A DNA stretch of 64,000 nucleotides from positions 1,720,530 through 1,784,529 of the forward strand of contig NZ_CP080572.1 of NCBI RefSeq assembly GCF_023746595.1, read 5' to 3'. Below the pieces are notes generated by a model. That model did not search any database, was not told where the DNA came from, and worked only from the letters and a program-made list of their open reading frames with translations. The number at the start of each line of letters is the position of its first letter. Positions within the stretch are counted from its first letter, which is position 1. Origin of the DNA: Thermococcus argininiproducens. GTDB taxonomy: Archaea; Methanobacteriota_B; Thermococci; Thermococcales; Thermococcaceae. Of this stretch, positions 53,481-62,381 are shown piece by piece. The position numbers and the translations under genes were made by a program.

Positions 53481-53827
53481 AGCCTCCCCTCCAATTCATC
53501 TATTACCGCACCATATGGTCGTATACCTGATTTTCTAGCAGCCCTACCCAACGCATGAGCTCCTACTGGATTTGTTAAGACCAAGAATATGACCACAAGT
53601 GCTGAATGGATTCCCATTGTAATCCATGCAGTATCATGACTAAGTCTCCAGTTGTAGATTGAATAAACGATCGCACTGAGTACTATGAAAATGGTCCCGA
53701 ACGTGGTACACTTTGTAGAAGCGTGAATCCTTGTATAAACATCAGGAAATCTAAGGATTCCTACGCTCGCTAGCAGATTGAAACCTACTCCAATGGCAAG
53801 CAAGAGTAATAATAGCCACTCAATCAT
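53477..53827 (-). CDS. MbhC-like subunit (MnhG family), operon 2
   Basis: This 116-residue, three-helix protein has FNLLASVGILRFPDVYTRIHASTKCTTFGTIFIVLSAIVYS and LTNPVGAHALGRAARKSG, which are MnhG signatures. It belongs to the cation-transport module. Confidence 0.93.
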   Translation of the reverse strand: MIEWLLLLLLAIGVGFNLLASVGILRFPDVYTRIHASTKCTTFGTIFIVLSAIVYSIYNWRLSHDTAWITMGIHSALVVIFLVLTNPVGAHALGRAARKSGIRPYGAVIDELEGRL

Positions 53828-54099
53828 GCCACTCCCACCTTTTTCTTCACTAGATATCTGGCTATGTAAAGGGTCGCAATATAGCTTAACACAGCATAAA
53901 CAAGAGCAACATCAATCATCACTGCCTGTTTGGTAATAATGCCATACAGAACCATTGCGCCAGCAGTTGTAGTTGTTAAGGCATCCAGAGCTACAGCCCT
54001 ATCAGGTATTGTTGGCCCGATTAACATTCTTATCATGGTTAATGTAGCCGAAACGAGTAATAGTATCATTGCAGTCATAAATATACTCTCAGGCGTCAT
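53824..54099 (-). CDS. MbhB-like subunit (MnhF family), operon 2
   Basis: This 91-residue, three-helix protein has RMLIGPTIPDRAVALDALTTTTAGAMVLYGIIT and VALVYAVLSYIATLYIARYLVKK, as in MnhF. The start ATG 54099 overlaps the A stop by 4 nt and follows GGGGGATTG; the longer frame to 54138 lies inside A. Confidence 0.92.
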   Translation of the reverse strand: MTPESIFMTAMILLLVSATLTMIRMLIGPTIPDRAVALDALTTTTAGAMVLYGIITKQAVMIDVALVYAVLSYIATLYIARYLVKKKVGVA

Positions 54100-54599
54100 T
54101 CCGCAATCCCCCTTGCCCATTTTGGTAAATATCCACAAAGCTCCTCAGGAGTTGGTTTCTCTTTTCCGGGAGGCACATTAATCCAGTGAACGTAGAAATT
54201 ACCTTCTTCGTCAATTTCAAGTGTAAATGTTCCTGGTGTTAGGGTTATTGAATTTGCTAGAAGCGTTCTGCTTTCATCTCTAGTCAAATTCGGAGAGATT
54301 TTGACAATTCCTGGCCTTATCTTACCTGTAATGACTCTATAAGCAACATCAAGGTTCGCTTTTGCCATGGCGTAGAAAAAGGGTCCTAGTGCATATATAA
54401 TAAAAAGCACCCATCTTTTTGGATTAAAGAAGTAATCCAGTCTTTCATCCATTATATTTCTTGTAACATAGCCTATTATGGCCGCTATTATAATGCCCGC
54501 CACTAGTTCTTCTGGACTCCATAGTAAAATACTGCCCGAACCTGCAGTCAAAACAAGGTATACAATTAACGACCAAAGGAAAGATGTTGCAAAGGACAT
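54096..54599 (-). CDS. MbhA-like subunit (MnhE family), operon 2
   Basis: This 167-residue protein has membrane helices at about 5-25, 30-45 and 60-85 and a soluble tail. SPEELVAGIIIAAIIGYVTRN, KANLDVAYRVITGKIRPGIVKISPNLTRDESRTLLANSITLTPGTFTLEID and FYVHWINVPPGKEKPTPEELCG match MnhE. It is the first gene of the second hydrogenase operon, with GAGGTGAG before the ATG. Confidence 0.93.
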   Translation of the reverse strand: MSFATSFLWSLIVYLVLTAGSGSILLWSPEELVAGIIIAAIIGYVTRNIMDERLDYFFNPKRWVLFIIYALGPFFYAMAKANLDVAYRVITGKIRPGIVKISPNLTRDESRTLLANSITLTPGTFTLEIDEEGNFYVHWINVPPGKEKPTPEELCGYLPKWARGIAE

Positions 54600-54678
54600 T
54601 TTCTCACCTCATCTTTAGGTTCTAAACCTTTTGGGAGCATATTTCAACCTAATTCCATTACTCGCTTAGCTAAATTCC

Positions 54679-54706
54679 ATTAAATACGTTTCTTAAACGA
54701 AAGGTT
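54679..54706 (-). promoter_or_regulatory. Promoter of hydrogenase operon 2, with degenerate SurR-like site
   Basis: A TATA box on the minus strand (TATTTAAT, 54679-54686) is 80 nt before the first gene. Just upstream, AACn5GTT (54696-54706) matches the second part of the SurR motif GTTn3AACn5GTT. The first GTT is displaced, giving a 5-nt instead of 3-nt spacer (54688-54698). The 54707-54882 spacer shows nothing else. Confidence 0.45.
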
Positions 54707-54882
54707 AAAAACATGAAATTTGACAAACATAAAAGTAATAAAGCTTTACATAAAATAGAACATTGAGATACAAGAATATACTAAATTGTTCAATAATGCA
54801 AAAAATAATAATTTTGATCCTCAAAAATGTACAAACTCTAGAAGAATATATAAAAATAAATCATAATAATATAGAAAAAAGG

Positions 54883-55452
54883 TCACTCTTCGTATTCCTC
54901 TATGGCACCAAACTTACATACTGTAGCACACACACCGCATCCAACACACTTATTTGGATCGATTTTGTGAACTACCCTAGGTGCCCCTTCAATGGCATTT
55001 TGTGGACAATTTCTAGCACATAGAGTACAACCCTTACATTTTTCAGGGATTATTCGATATTTCTTTGTCTTTCCTCCCTGTTGAGCAATCATCTCCTCAA
55101 TTTCCTCCTCTTTAAGCCATCTTAAGGCATCATCATATTTATTGTAGGTAGCCAATAGAAACTCATCACTCATCTCTAAGGCACTTACAGGACATACATC
55201 CACACATTGCTGACAGAAGACACATCTGCCCAACCAAAGTGTCACTTTCTTTATTTCTGGAACATATTCGAACACCCCTGCCGGACATACACTTATACAC
55301 AACTTACATCCAATACATTTGTCCACGTGATACACTAACTTCCCCCTGAAACCTTCTGGGGTTGGTAAAGGCTCGCTTTTAGGGAAAGGATTTGTGGCTG
55401 GTTTTTTAAATAGGTTTCTTAGAACTACTGAAAGTGTTGGAGGAACTTTCAT
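54883..55452 (-). CDS. mbhN: MbhN with two additional [4Fe-4S] motifs
   Basis: This 189-residue subunit has the standard two ferredoxin motifs, CIGCKLCISVCPAGVFE and CVFCQQCVDVCPVSALE. An added C-terminal domain carries CKGCTLCARNCPQNAIE and CVGCGVCATVCKFGAIE, so there are sixteen cluster-binding cysteines in one reading frame. The added part (about residues 130-185) resembles the tail of NuoF/HydB-type flavoproteins. The P. furiosus MbhN is about 139 residues with two clusters, from memory. The extra clusters could form an electrical link to a different donor or widen the ferredoxin dock. Confidence 0.93.
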   Translation of the reverse strand: MKVPPTLSVVLRNLFKKPATNPFPKSEPLPTPEGFRGKLVYHVDKCIGCKLCISVCPAGVFEYVPEIKKVTLWLGRCVFCQQCVDVCPVSALEMSDEFLLATYNKYDDALRWLKEEEIEEMIAQQGGKTKKYRIIPEKCKGCTLCARNCPQNAIEGAPRVVHKIDPNKCVGCGVCATVCKFGAIEEYEE

Positions 55453-56438
55453 GCAATCACCCCCAAAATATCCATCGCTAGCAAAATTGCTCCAATAATG
55501 CTCGCAGGCAATATTCTACTCCAGAATAAGTTGACAGCCTGTGTAATCCTAAGCCTTCCTGTAACCGCTCTAAACACACTCATGCTAACAAAAAGAACTA
55601 TGAAAACTTTTATTGTATGGAACACCAAGTCTACGAATATTGCCCCAATACCGCTCATTCCAAGATATCCGCTTAATCCCCAGGGGAAGAATATTGCCAC
55701 CACTAAGCTAGCACTTGCGAATTCTTTTAATGCACTGCTTAATTTAAATAATGCGAGATGTCTACCACTATATTCTGCCATAGGCCCTTCAGCAACCTCT
55801 GTTTCTGCCTCAGGGATATTGAAGTAACCCACTTCAATCTCACTTGCAAGCCAAAAGATAAATACTATTAAAAGAATTAAGGTACCAACGATTGTTAATG
55901 GAGTCCCAATTTCCCATATATTGTACTGATATAGAGTCTCTAGACTAAAAGGTCTTTCTGCGCCAAGTTTAGCTAGACGCCACAATATTGCAAAAAGTCC
56001 AAGCATCATAGATACCTCTCTTGAAGCCAACATTATAATTTCCCTTTGAGCACCTATCTGGGCATAAGGAGAGCCTGAACTCACCCCTCCTATCACTCTT
56101 ATGAAAGCTATTAATGCGAGTAAGTAAAGAAATACAAGCACATCTCCTTTTGTGGCAAAGAGTGGACCAAATCCAACAGGAGTATATGCCAAGAGGGAGA
56201 TTGATGCTGCTAAGGCCAACACTGGAGCTATTTCGAATAACTTATTTGAATCCCTTGGAATTATAGCTTCTTTACTAACAAGCTTTAAGAAATCATAAAA
56301 GGGCTGGAGTAGAGGGGGACCCATTCTTCTCTGCATTCTAGCGACTAACTTCCTATCCAAGCCCTCCCATAGGAGAGAAACAAATGAAACATAAATATAA
56401 ACTCCCACTAATCCAAGGGTTGCATATAAAATATTCAT
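55449..56438 (-). CDS. mbhM: MbhM membrane anchor (NuoH family)
   Basis: This 329-residue, eight-helix protein has KLVARMQRRMGPPLLQPFYDFLKLVSKEAIIPRDSNK, GGVSSGSPYAQIGAQREIIMLASREVS and the acidic loop FNIPEAETEVAEGPMAEYSGRHLALFKL, the classic NuoH/MbhM features. The start ATG 56438 follows GGGGGTGTAA and overlaps the L stop by 4 nt. Confidence 0.95.
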   Translation of the reverse strand: MNILYATLGLVGVYIYVSFVSLLWEGLDRKLVARMQRRMGPPLLQPFYDFLKLVSKEAIIPRDSNKLFEIAPVLALAASISLLAYTPVGFGPLFATKGDVLVFLYLLALIAFIRVIGGVSSGSPYAQIGAQREIIMLASREVSMMLGLFAILWRLAKLGAERPFSLETLYQYNIWEIGTPLTIVGTLILLIVFIFWLASEIEVGYFNIPEAETEVAEGPMAEYSGRHLALFKLSSALKEFASASLVVAIFFPWGLSGYLGMSGIGAIFVDLVFHTIKVFIVLFVSMSVFRAVTGRLRITQAVNLFWSRILPASIIGAILLAMDILGVIA

Positions 56439-57727
56439 AGTCTTACACCCCCACATGTACTTCCAATTAGTTCAGGTTTCGCTTTTATGTTTGGGTTGAT
56501 CTCTCTTGTTTTATCTATTGAAGCCTTAAGCAGGTCTCTTTCGGTCAATATTCTCTTGATACCAGTATTTGAATCTATTATAGCCACTCTATCTGTACAG
56601 CTTAAACACGGATCAATTGAGGCTATCGCCACCGGCACGTCTGCAAGTTGCTCTCCAACTAATGCCCTTGCAACTGCAAATAAGTTTGGAAAAGTGGGTT
56701 CCCTTGCCTTCCACTTTGCTGGGCCGTCTGTCCCAGGATTTGCTCTCACATAATGGATAGTCTCTCCTCTAGGAGCCTCATATCTCCCAATTCCCATACC
56801 ATCTGCTTTTTTCAGCTTAACCAGTGCTACGTTGTCCTTTGGAAATGTTTTTATTTTTCCTTCAGGCATTTGGTCAAAAGCTCGCTCTATAATCTCCATA
56901 CTTTGCCAAAGTTCACCAACTCTAACAACCATTCTGTCAAAAACATCTCCCTTTATTACCCCCGTGAACTCCTTTGGAGTTATGGGTTTAACTCCTAGAT
57001 CAGGGTAAACACCAAGTTGTTCATTATATCTTATATCTTTCTTAATTCCACTCCCTCTTGCAGTTGGACCTTGGGCACTATATTCAATTGCAATTCTTTT
57101 TGGGATGACTCCTGCATCCCTTAAACGTGCCTCTACTGTGGGATCATAAAGAAAGATTTCTTCTATCTTTGGCATTATCTCCTCCCTATAGTACTTTATC
57201 ATCTCAAGAATCGCCCTTTTATGCTTCTCTTCTATGTCCCTTCTAACACCACCAATTGTATTCATAGCATAGTTCACTCTGTTACCACCAATTGCCTCCA
57301 AGATATCCATCACTCTCTCCCTGGCAAGCCAACTCAAGTGAAGAACAGTATCATATCCAATTGCATGTCCAACTACTCCAAGGTTGAGCAGGTGAGAATG
57401 GATCCTCTCCAGCTCTCCTATGATTGCCCTAATGTATTCAGCCCTCTCAGGCACTTCTATACCTGCCATTTCCTCAACGGCTCTAGTATATGTGTGATTA
57501 TGAGAAAATGAACATATTCCACAAATTCTTTCAACCAAATAAAGCAATTGAATGTAGTTTCTTCTCATAGCAATCCATTCAAGTCCCCTTAAATTATAAC
57601 CTAACTTAACGTCAACGTTTATTATACGCTCTCCATCAAGGGTTATAATAAACTTCTCTGGCTCCTCTAATGCTGGATGAATTGGACCAATTGGAATTTT
57701 AACCCAATATTCAATTCTGCCATTCAT
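56435..57727 (-). CDS. mbhL: [NiFe]-hydrogenase large subunit MbhL
   Basis: This 430-residue catalytic subunit reduces protons to H2. Nickel ligands are C69 and C72 (ERICGICS) and C374 and C377 (DPCLSCTDR), all present. YWVKIPIGPIHPALEEPEKFIITLDGERI, HNHTYTRAVEEMAG and GEGIGRYEAPRGE-like stretches match P. furiosus MbhL almost throughout, from memory. About 50 residues follow the last motif (to STCGGVRL). The start overlaps the K stop by 4 nt. Confidence 0.96.
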   Translation of the reverse strand: MNGRIEYWVKIPIGPIHPALEEPEKFIITLDGERIINVDVKLGYNLRGLEWIAMRRNYIQLLYLVERICGICSFSHNHTYTRAVEEMAGIEVPERAEYIRAIIGELERIHSHLLNLGVVGHAIGYDTVLHLSWLARERVMDILEAIGGNRVNYAMNTIGGVRRDIEEKHKRAILEMIKYYREEIMPKIEEIFLYDPTVEARLRDAGVIPKRIAIEYSAQGPTARGSGIKKDIRYNEQLGVYPDLGVKPITPKEFTGVIKGDVFDRMVVRVGELWQSMEIIERAFDQMPEGKIKTFPKDNVALVKLKKADGMGIGRYEAPRGETIHYVRANPGTDGPAKWKAREPTFPNLFAVARALVGEQLADVPVAIASIDPCLSCTDRVAIIDSNTGIKRILTERDLLKASIDKTREINPNIKAKPELIGSTCGGVRL

Positions 57728-58248
57728 TGTGACCCCTCCTTTTTGACTTTGTAAGGGTGTCCAGCATTTTTCACCATCTCTGGAGTTATGCCTGTTTCAT
57801 CAAGTCTCAATGGATAAACCCCCTCTGGGAAGTCATCAGGAAGGAATAATCTTCTTGGATCAGGTATGCCTTCAAAGACTATTCCAAGAAACTCCTGATT
57901 CTCTCTTTCATATGGTACCGAGCTGGGAAATACATCCCCAAGAGAGGGTATCTTAGGGCTCTCCTTTGGACAGGTTGTTGTCACAGCTACTGATAGGCTT
58001 GGTTCCTCTTCACAGAAAAGCTCCAAGTGATATGTAGCACTTAGGTAGTCTCCTCTATCCTCACCAATTATTATTGAGAATTGGGCATGAGGGTCAATTT
58101 CTTGAAGACACTTCATGAGGCTTTTGAAATTCTCCCTATCAACCCCTATCCAAATTCTTTTCCGAGGGTAGGGTGTTTTAGTCTGTGAGATATGAGTTTC
58201 AACCTCAAATCTCTCTTTAATTTTTTTGATTAATTCTTCCGGGGTCAT
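57724..58248 (-). CDS. mbhK: MbhK (NuoC family)
   Basis: This 174-residue NuoC-like subunit has DPHAQFSIIIGEDRGDYLSATYHLELF, PSLGDVFPSSVPYERENQEFLGIVFEG and FLPDDFPEGVYPLRLDETG. It is shorter and clearly different from its counterpart at 49233. It bridges the large and small subunits. Confidence 0.93.
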   Translation of the reverse strand: MTPEELIKKIKERFEVETHISQTKTPYPRKRIWIGVDRENFKSLMKCLQEIDPHAQFSIIIGEDRGDYLSATYHLELFCEEEPSLSVAVTTTCPKESPKIPSLGDVFPSSVPYERENQEFLGIVFEGIPDPRRLFLPDDFPEGVYPLRLDETGITPEMVKNAGHPYKVKKEGSQ

Positions 58249-58718
58249 TCTTTCTCACCTTCTATCTTTTTTAGAAGCTTTTCCAAGCCCAAAACTACAC
58301 CATAAAGAACTGCCTCAGGTCTTGGGGGGCATCCTGGAATAAACACATCTACTGGAATATGCTTATCAAGTGGCGCATTCGTGAAAGGACTCTCAAAAAA
58401 TACACTCCCTCCCGTCGGACAAGCACCAATAGCAATAACAACTTTTGGGTCTGGAGTTTGTTCATAGATCAACTTAACTCTTTCAAGACTCTGATCAGTA
58501 ATCGGCCCAGTTACAAGTAAAATGTCTGCATGTCTCGGTGTCCCTACTAGTTTAACACCAAACCTCTCCGCATCATAACGAGGAGTCAATGCAGCAATTA
58601 TCTCAATATCACATCCGTTACATGAACCACTATTAACATGAAAGACCCAAGGTGATCTTCCAAGATATTTACAAAGTTTTGAGATCTTCTTTTCAAGCAT
58701 TTCTCTCTCACTCATCAT
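58245..58718 (-). CDS. mbhJ: [NiFe]-hydrogenase small subunit MbhJ (NuoB family)
   Basis: This 157-residue subunit holds the proximal [4Fe-4S] cluster, with ligands in SGSCNGCDIEI, IGACPTGG and IPGCPPRPE. The central part is nearly identical to the operon 2 J (RYDAERFGVKLVGTPRHADILLVTG). The start ATG 58718 follows GGGGGTGA; the longer frame lies inside the I gene. Confidence 0.95.
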   Translation of the reverse strand: MMSEREMLEKKISKLCKYLGRSPWVFHVNSGSCNGCDIEIIAALTPRYDAERFGVKLVGTPRHADILLVTGPITDQSLERVKLIYEQTPDPKVVIAIGACPTGGSVFFESPFTNAPLDKHIPVDVFIPGCPPRPEAVLYGVVLGLEKLLKKIEGEKE

Positions 58719-58719
58719 T

Positions 58720-59067
58720 TCACCCCCAAATAACCATGAGACCAAGCAGTATCGCTACAGTAATTAGTAAATAACTAACATAATCAGTGAGCAAACCAGT
58801 GTGTTCCCTTCTAAAAGTCAAAAACATTCTGTTTATTCCCCTAACTAGTCCCCACATAACATGTCTCCCTGTAAAATATCCTCTAAAATGTTCAAATTGA
58901 GGGATAACCTTATCCTGGTCTTCTCCACTTATAAAGATCTTAGTACCATCTCCTGCCTTTCTAGTCCCAGCACTTACATTCTCAGCCCATTTCATGAGCA
59001 AATAACTAATCAGCAGACCAATAACAAAGGCATAAATAAAGTAAAGGGCATCCCAATAACCAAACAT
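58720..59067 (-). CDS. mbhI: MbhI connector subunit
   Basis: This 115-residue protein has one N-terminal helix (about 5-24), a hydrophilic middle (AENVSAGTRKAGDGTKIFISGEDQDKVIPQFEHFRGYFTGRHVMWGLVRGINRMF) and a C-terminal helix (about 90-112). It ties the antiporter half to the hydrogenase half. The start ATG 59067 follows GGGAGGGGTG. Confidence 0.88.
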   Translation of the reverse strand: MFGYWDALYFIYAFVIGLLISYLLMKWAENVSAGTRKAGDGTKIFISGEDQDKVIPQFEHFRGYFTGRHVMWGLVRGINRMFLTFRREHTGLLTDYVSYLLITVAILLGLMVIWG

Positions 59068-59068
59068 C

Positions 59069-60655
59069 TCACACCCCTCCCACGAACTTAACAAGTGCCA
59101 TTATGTATTCCCCTTTGAGCTGCTCAAGCATTTTTGCCACTGGTAACATGACTTTCTCATTTATTTGCCAAGGCAAGAGACCCATTAAAATTATAACCAG
59201 CATTAAGAGTAGCATTGGAATAAGCATTGTTTTTCCTGGCTCTCTAGCAGTTTTCACTCGTTCACTCTCAATTCCTAAAAAGGTGAATAATACCCTTGTA
59301 TAAGCTGCTAATGAAAACACAGTGCCAATCACTGCAATCACGGCCAAAATTGGATTATACATTGCAGAGCTTTCATAGATAAGCCACTTGCTTGCAAAAC
59401 CATTTAGTGGAGGGAGCCCTATTATTGCTGCAGCACCTATTAAAAAGGAGAGAGTAGTAAATGGCATTCGTCTTGCTAATCCACTAAGTTCGTTCAGATT
59501 TTTTGTTCCAACTTGATGAATTACTGCACCAGCCACAAAAAAGAGGAGTGCCTTTATGACTGCGTGATTAACTATATGATAAACGGCGCCTGTTAAAGCT
59601 ATTTCCCCAGCCTTCTCTCCGTACGCAACTACTCCAATTCCAATTCCAAGAAGAATATACCCAATTTGACCGACACTTGAGAAAGCAAAAAGCCTTTTCA
59701 TATCTGTTTGAATAACTGCCATTGCATTTCCAACAATTAACGTTAAGCAACCAAAAAATATTATTGCCCACCCTAGTGTATTCACGCCAATAGAAGGTGC
59801 ACCAAAGACCTTGAGATATTCATGCAACCCCGGATTAAAGATTCCGAATATTATTCTAGCTATAGCATAAACACCGCCCACTTTAATAACAAGGCCAGAG
59901 AGCATTGCTGAAATAGAGCTTGGAGCTGCTGGATGAGCATCAGAAAGCCACATATGGACTGGAACTGCACCACTCTTAAATAATAGTCCACCAATAAGAA
60001 AGGCAAGGGCAACCCTACTTACGAGAGTCGGATTTTCTGCTATTTTTACTGCTAGATATGCCATTGTAAGTGTACCATACTGCCCATATAGGAGTGCAAT
60101 TCCCAACAAGATAAAGGAGCTTGCAAGAGATCCTACAAACATGTATTTAATTCCCGCTTCGATTCCTTCCCAAGTGTCATTTCTGAATGCAACCAACACA
60201 TAGCTTGCTATACTCATTATTTCGATGAAAACATAGAAGTTGAAAATGTCCCCAGTGATTACTATACCCAGCATTCCGAGTTCTAAAACGAGTACTAAAG
60301 TGTAGTATTTATCTAACCCACTATCCTCTTTCATGTATCCTAAAGAGTATACTATCGCTAGAAAACTTACAAAAGCCACTGTTAATGCAAGTAAGGCTCC
60401 AAACAGATCAACTTCCCATATTATCCTAATTGGGAACTTAACTCCCTCCCCAATTGGACTCACATCGCCCAACGTATAGAGAAGTATCTCGTTGCTTCTC
60501 CAAATACTGTAAAATATCCTTGCAGCAATTGCAAATGTAAACCCACTGATAATTACTGCCCAGTATTCTCTCACTTTTCTTCCTAACAAACCAAGTATTG
60601 GCATAGAGAATGCCCCAAATAACGGAGTTATTATAAGCCATGGAAGGGCATTCAT
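59069..60655 (-). CDS. mbhH: MbhH ion-pumping subunit (MnhD/NuoN family)
   Basis: This 528-residue antiporter-like subunit has about 14 helices. It contains VLELGMLGIVITGDIFNFYVFIEIMSIASYVL, LLFKSGAVPVHMWLSDAHPAAPSSISA and AVYHIVNHAVIKALLFFVAGAVIHQ, the conserved Glu, Lys and His path of this family. The C-terminal end is slightly longer than that of the operon 2 copy. Confidence 0.95.
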   Translation of the reverse strand: MNALPWLIITPLFGAFSMPILGLLGRKVREYWAVIISGFTFAIAARIFYSIWRSNEILLYTLGDVSPIGEGVKFPIRIIWEVDLFGALLALTVAFVSFLAIVYSLGYMKEDSGLDKYYTLVLVLELGMLGIVITGDIFNFYVFIEIMSIASYVLVAFRNDTWEGIEAGIKYMFVGSLASSFILLGIALLYGQYGTLTMAYLAVKIAENPTLVSRVALAFLIGGLLFKSGAVPVHMWLSDAHPAAPSSISAMLSGLVIKVGGVYAIARIIFGIFNPGLHEYLKVFGAPSIGVNTLGWAIIFFGCLTLIVGNAMAVIQTDMKRLFAFSSVGQIGYILLGIGIGVVAYGEKAGEIALTGAVYHIVNHAVIKALLFFVAGAVIHQVGTKNLNELSGLARRMPFTTLSFLIGAAAIIGLPPLNGFASKWLIYESSAMYNPILAVIAVIGTVFSLAAYTRVLFTFLGIESERVKTAREPGKTMLIPMLLLMLVIILMGLLPWQINEKVMLPVAKMLEQLKGEYIMALVKFVGGV

Positions 60656-61023
60656 CCTCTCAACCTCCTTAGTTTGCTCACATCAAGAGTTCTGTAGTGC
60701 TTATATGCATTAATTGTCAAAGCCATTGCAAGAGAAAGAACACAAACTCCAATAACAATGCTGGTAAGCACCAAAGCTTGGGGAATCGGTCCTACCATTG
60801 GGACCCCTTCTAATGTTTCATATCCGGTATATATTGGGGCTGTCGGCAAAATACCATTCTCTAAGCGATAACCTAGACTTATAAGCAATAAATGAATCCC
60901 TGCATCAACTAAATTTAACGCCAGAATTAGCTTAATGAGATTCCTCTTGTACAAAAATGCATAGATCCCCATAAATATCATCAGGAATGCAGTTACAAAT
61001 TGTAAGGGTATCACTTTTTCCAC
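60652..61023 (-). CDS. mbhG: MbhG subunit (MnhC/NuoK family)
   Basis: This 123-residue, three-helix protein has GIYAFLYKRNLIKLILALNLVDAGIHLLLISLGYR and IPQALVLTSIVIGVCVLSLAMALTINAYKHYRTLDVSKLRRLRG. An aspartate (LNLVDAG) stands where the operon 2 copy has the usual glutamate (VEILEG). That is a possible functional difference in the ion path. Confidence 0.93.
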   Translation of the reverse strand: MEKVIPLQFVTAFLMIFMGIYAFLYKRNLIKLILALNLVDAGIHLLLISLGYRLENGILPTAPIYTGYETLEGVPMVGPIPQALVLTSIVIGVCVLSLAMALTINAYKHYRTLDVSKLRRLRG

Positions 61024-61466
61024 CTCCTGAACAATGCAATTGCGAATAACGCACTAACTAACCCTGTGTATACTTTTAAACCCACAGCTAAGTTCATTAT
61101 GGGCAAATATCCTGCCGAAAGAAGGCTTCCAGGTTCTCCATTGAAAATCGGTCCTTCATGCCACAGGGTGTTATAAAAGAACACGACGCCAAAACCAAGC
61201 ATGCCCATTGCTAGAAATACCAATCCACCGATACCTTCCAGAGTAGAGTATAACGTCTTGTTAATCCTGTTTTTTGTCTCGCTAAGACCAAAAGCTATTA
61301 AGAAAAGAACCCCTGCACCCGCTACAGTAGCACCACCTTGGAATCCACCTCCAGGTGTGAGGTGCCCATGAGCAATTACATAAGCACCAAATATTCCAAT
61401 AAGAGGTATAGTAACTCTCGCCATTGTTTTAACTATAAGACCCATGTCATTATTTTGGCTGTTCAT
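61011..61466 (-). CDS. mbhF: MbhF subunit (MnhB family)
   Basis: This 151-residue, four-helix protein has the signature [34 protein letters not shown] and a loop FNGEPGSLLSAGYLPIMNLAVGLKVYTGLV. The start ATG 61466 overlaps the E stop by 4 nt and follows AAGAGGA; a longer frame to 61481 is less likely. Confidence 0.92.
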   Translation of the reverse strand: MNSQNNDMGLIVKTMARVTIPLIGIFGAYVIAHGHLTPGGGFQGGATVAGAGVLFLIAFGLSETKNRINKTLYSTLEGIGGLVFLAMGMLGFGVVFFYNTLWHEGPIFNGEPGSLLSAGYLPIMNLAVGLKVYTGLVSALFAIALFRRWKK

Positions 61467-61756
61467 TCCTCTTCCCTCCATTTTCTAAGTAAGGCAATTG
61501 CACCTGCTATGGAAGTAAACAATACTGTCGCTTCCCCTAGTGTGTCGTAACCTCTATAGTCAAACACGATGTCGGTGACGATATTTGTACCCCCTACCTC
61601 TTCCACACCATGGTCTATGTAGTATTGATCCGTATAGCGGTATTTTTGCCATTCTTCGCCCCCTAAACCAAACTGTAAACCATAGTTCGGATTAGCAACT
61701 ACTAAGAGAACTCCCAACATGAAAAGTAATGACAATGCCCCAAAAGTCGTTTTCAT
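61463..61756 (-). CDS. mbhE: MbhE subunit
   Basis: This 97-residue, two-helix protein has [51 protein letters not shown]. The [16 protein letters not shown] motif marks the MnhA-derived E subunit. Confidence 0.92.
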   Translation of the reverse strand: MKTTFGALSLLFMLGVLLVVANPNYGLQFGLGGEEWQKYRYTDQYYIDHGVEEVGGTNIVTDIVFDYRGYDTLGEATVLFTSIAGAIALLRKWREEE

Positions 61757-62019
61757 GGCGCCTCACGCTCCCATCTCTCGGTTTTTGATATTCCATAAAC
61801 AACTATTGCAGTAACAATGCCTGCTCCCACTGCAGCCTCCGCTATCGCCACATCAGGAGCATGAAGCATGTAAAATTCCAAACTAAGAAGAAGACTCATA
61901 GCAGTTGATGCTAAAGCTGCTGAGAGCAGATCCCTAGTAGTTATCATCCAATATGAAGAAATCAATATGCTAATTAACAGAATCACTTGTATCGCCATAT
62001 CAACATTAACTACATTCAT
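61753..62019 (-). CDS. mbhD: MbhD subunit (DUF4040)
   Basis: This 88-residue, three-helix protein has [51 protein letters not shown], which is the DUF4040 motif. It overlaps C and E by 4 nt. Confidence 0.92.
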   Translation of the reverse strand: MNVVNVDMAIQVILLISILISSYWMITTRDLLSAALASTAMSLLLSLEFYMLHAPDVAIAEAAVGAGIVTAIVVYGISKTERWEREAP

Positions 62020-62381
62020 TGGATCTCACCTCGGAGTTTTGTCTCATATGCATCAATGACAGCTTTTGCAGGTTTGTAACCACTAAGATGGGCTGCTTTT
62101 GCTATCGCGTGAGCCCCTGTAGGATTGGTTAACATCAGTGCTATTAGTGCCACTAAGCTGTGAAGAGCCATCTGAAGATACTTTGGATTGTTTGTCTCCT
62201 TTATCTGCCAGATAGAATGTACAACAACTGCAAAAACAGCAAATATTGTTCCAAATGTGGTGCACTTTGTTGCTCCATGAAGTCTAGTATATACGTCTGG
62301 AAACCTATGAAGAGAGAAACTTCCTAATATGTTAAATATAATACTTACAGCGAGGAGAGCATAAACTATGAAATCGATCAC
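62016..62381 (-). CDS. mbhC: MbhC subunit (MnhG family)
   Basis: This 121-residue, three-helix protein has FNILGSFSLHRFPDVYTRLHGATKCTTFGTIFAVFAVVVHS and LTNPTGAHAIAKAAHLSGYKP, the MnhG signatures. Confidence 0.93.
   Translation of the reverse strand: MIDFIVYALLAVSIIFNILGSFSLHRFPDVYTRLHGATKCTTFGTIFAVFAVVVHSIWQIKETNNPKYLQMALHSLVALIALMLTNPTGAHAIAKAAHLSGYKPAKAVIDAYETKLRGEIQ

Noticed and set aside
46577-54599. Assignment of the second hydrogenase operon as Mbx/Mbs (sulfur-reducing)
   Set aside because: The order is A-N with an I subunit and no second H, M lies after L, and all four nickel cysteines are present.
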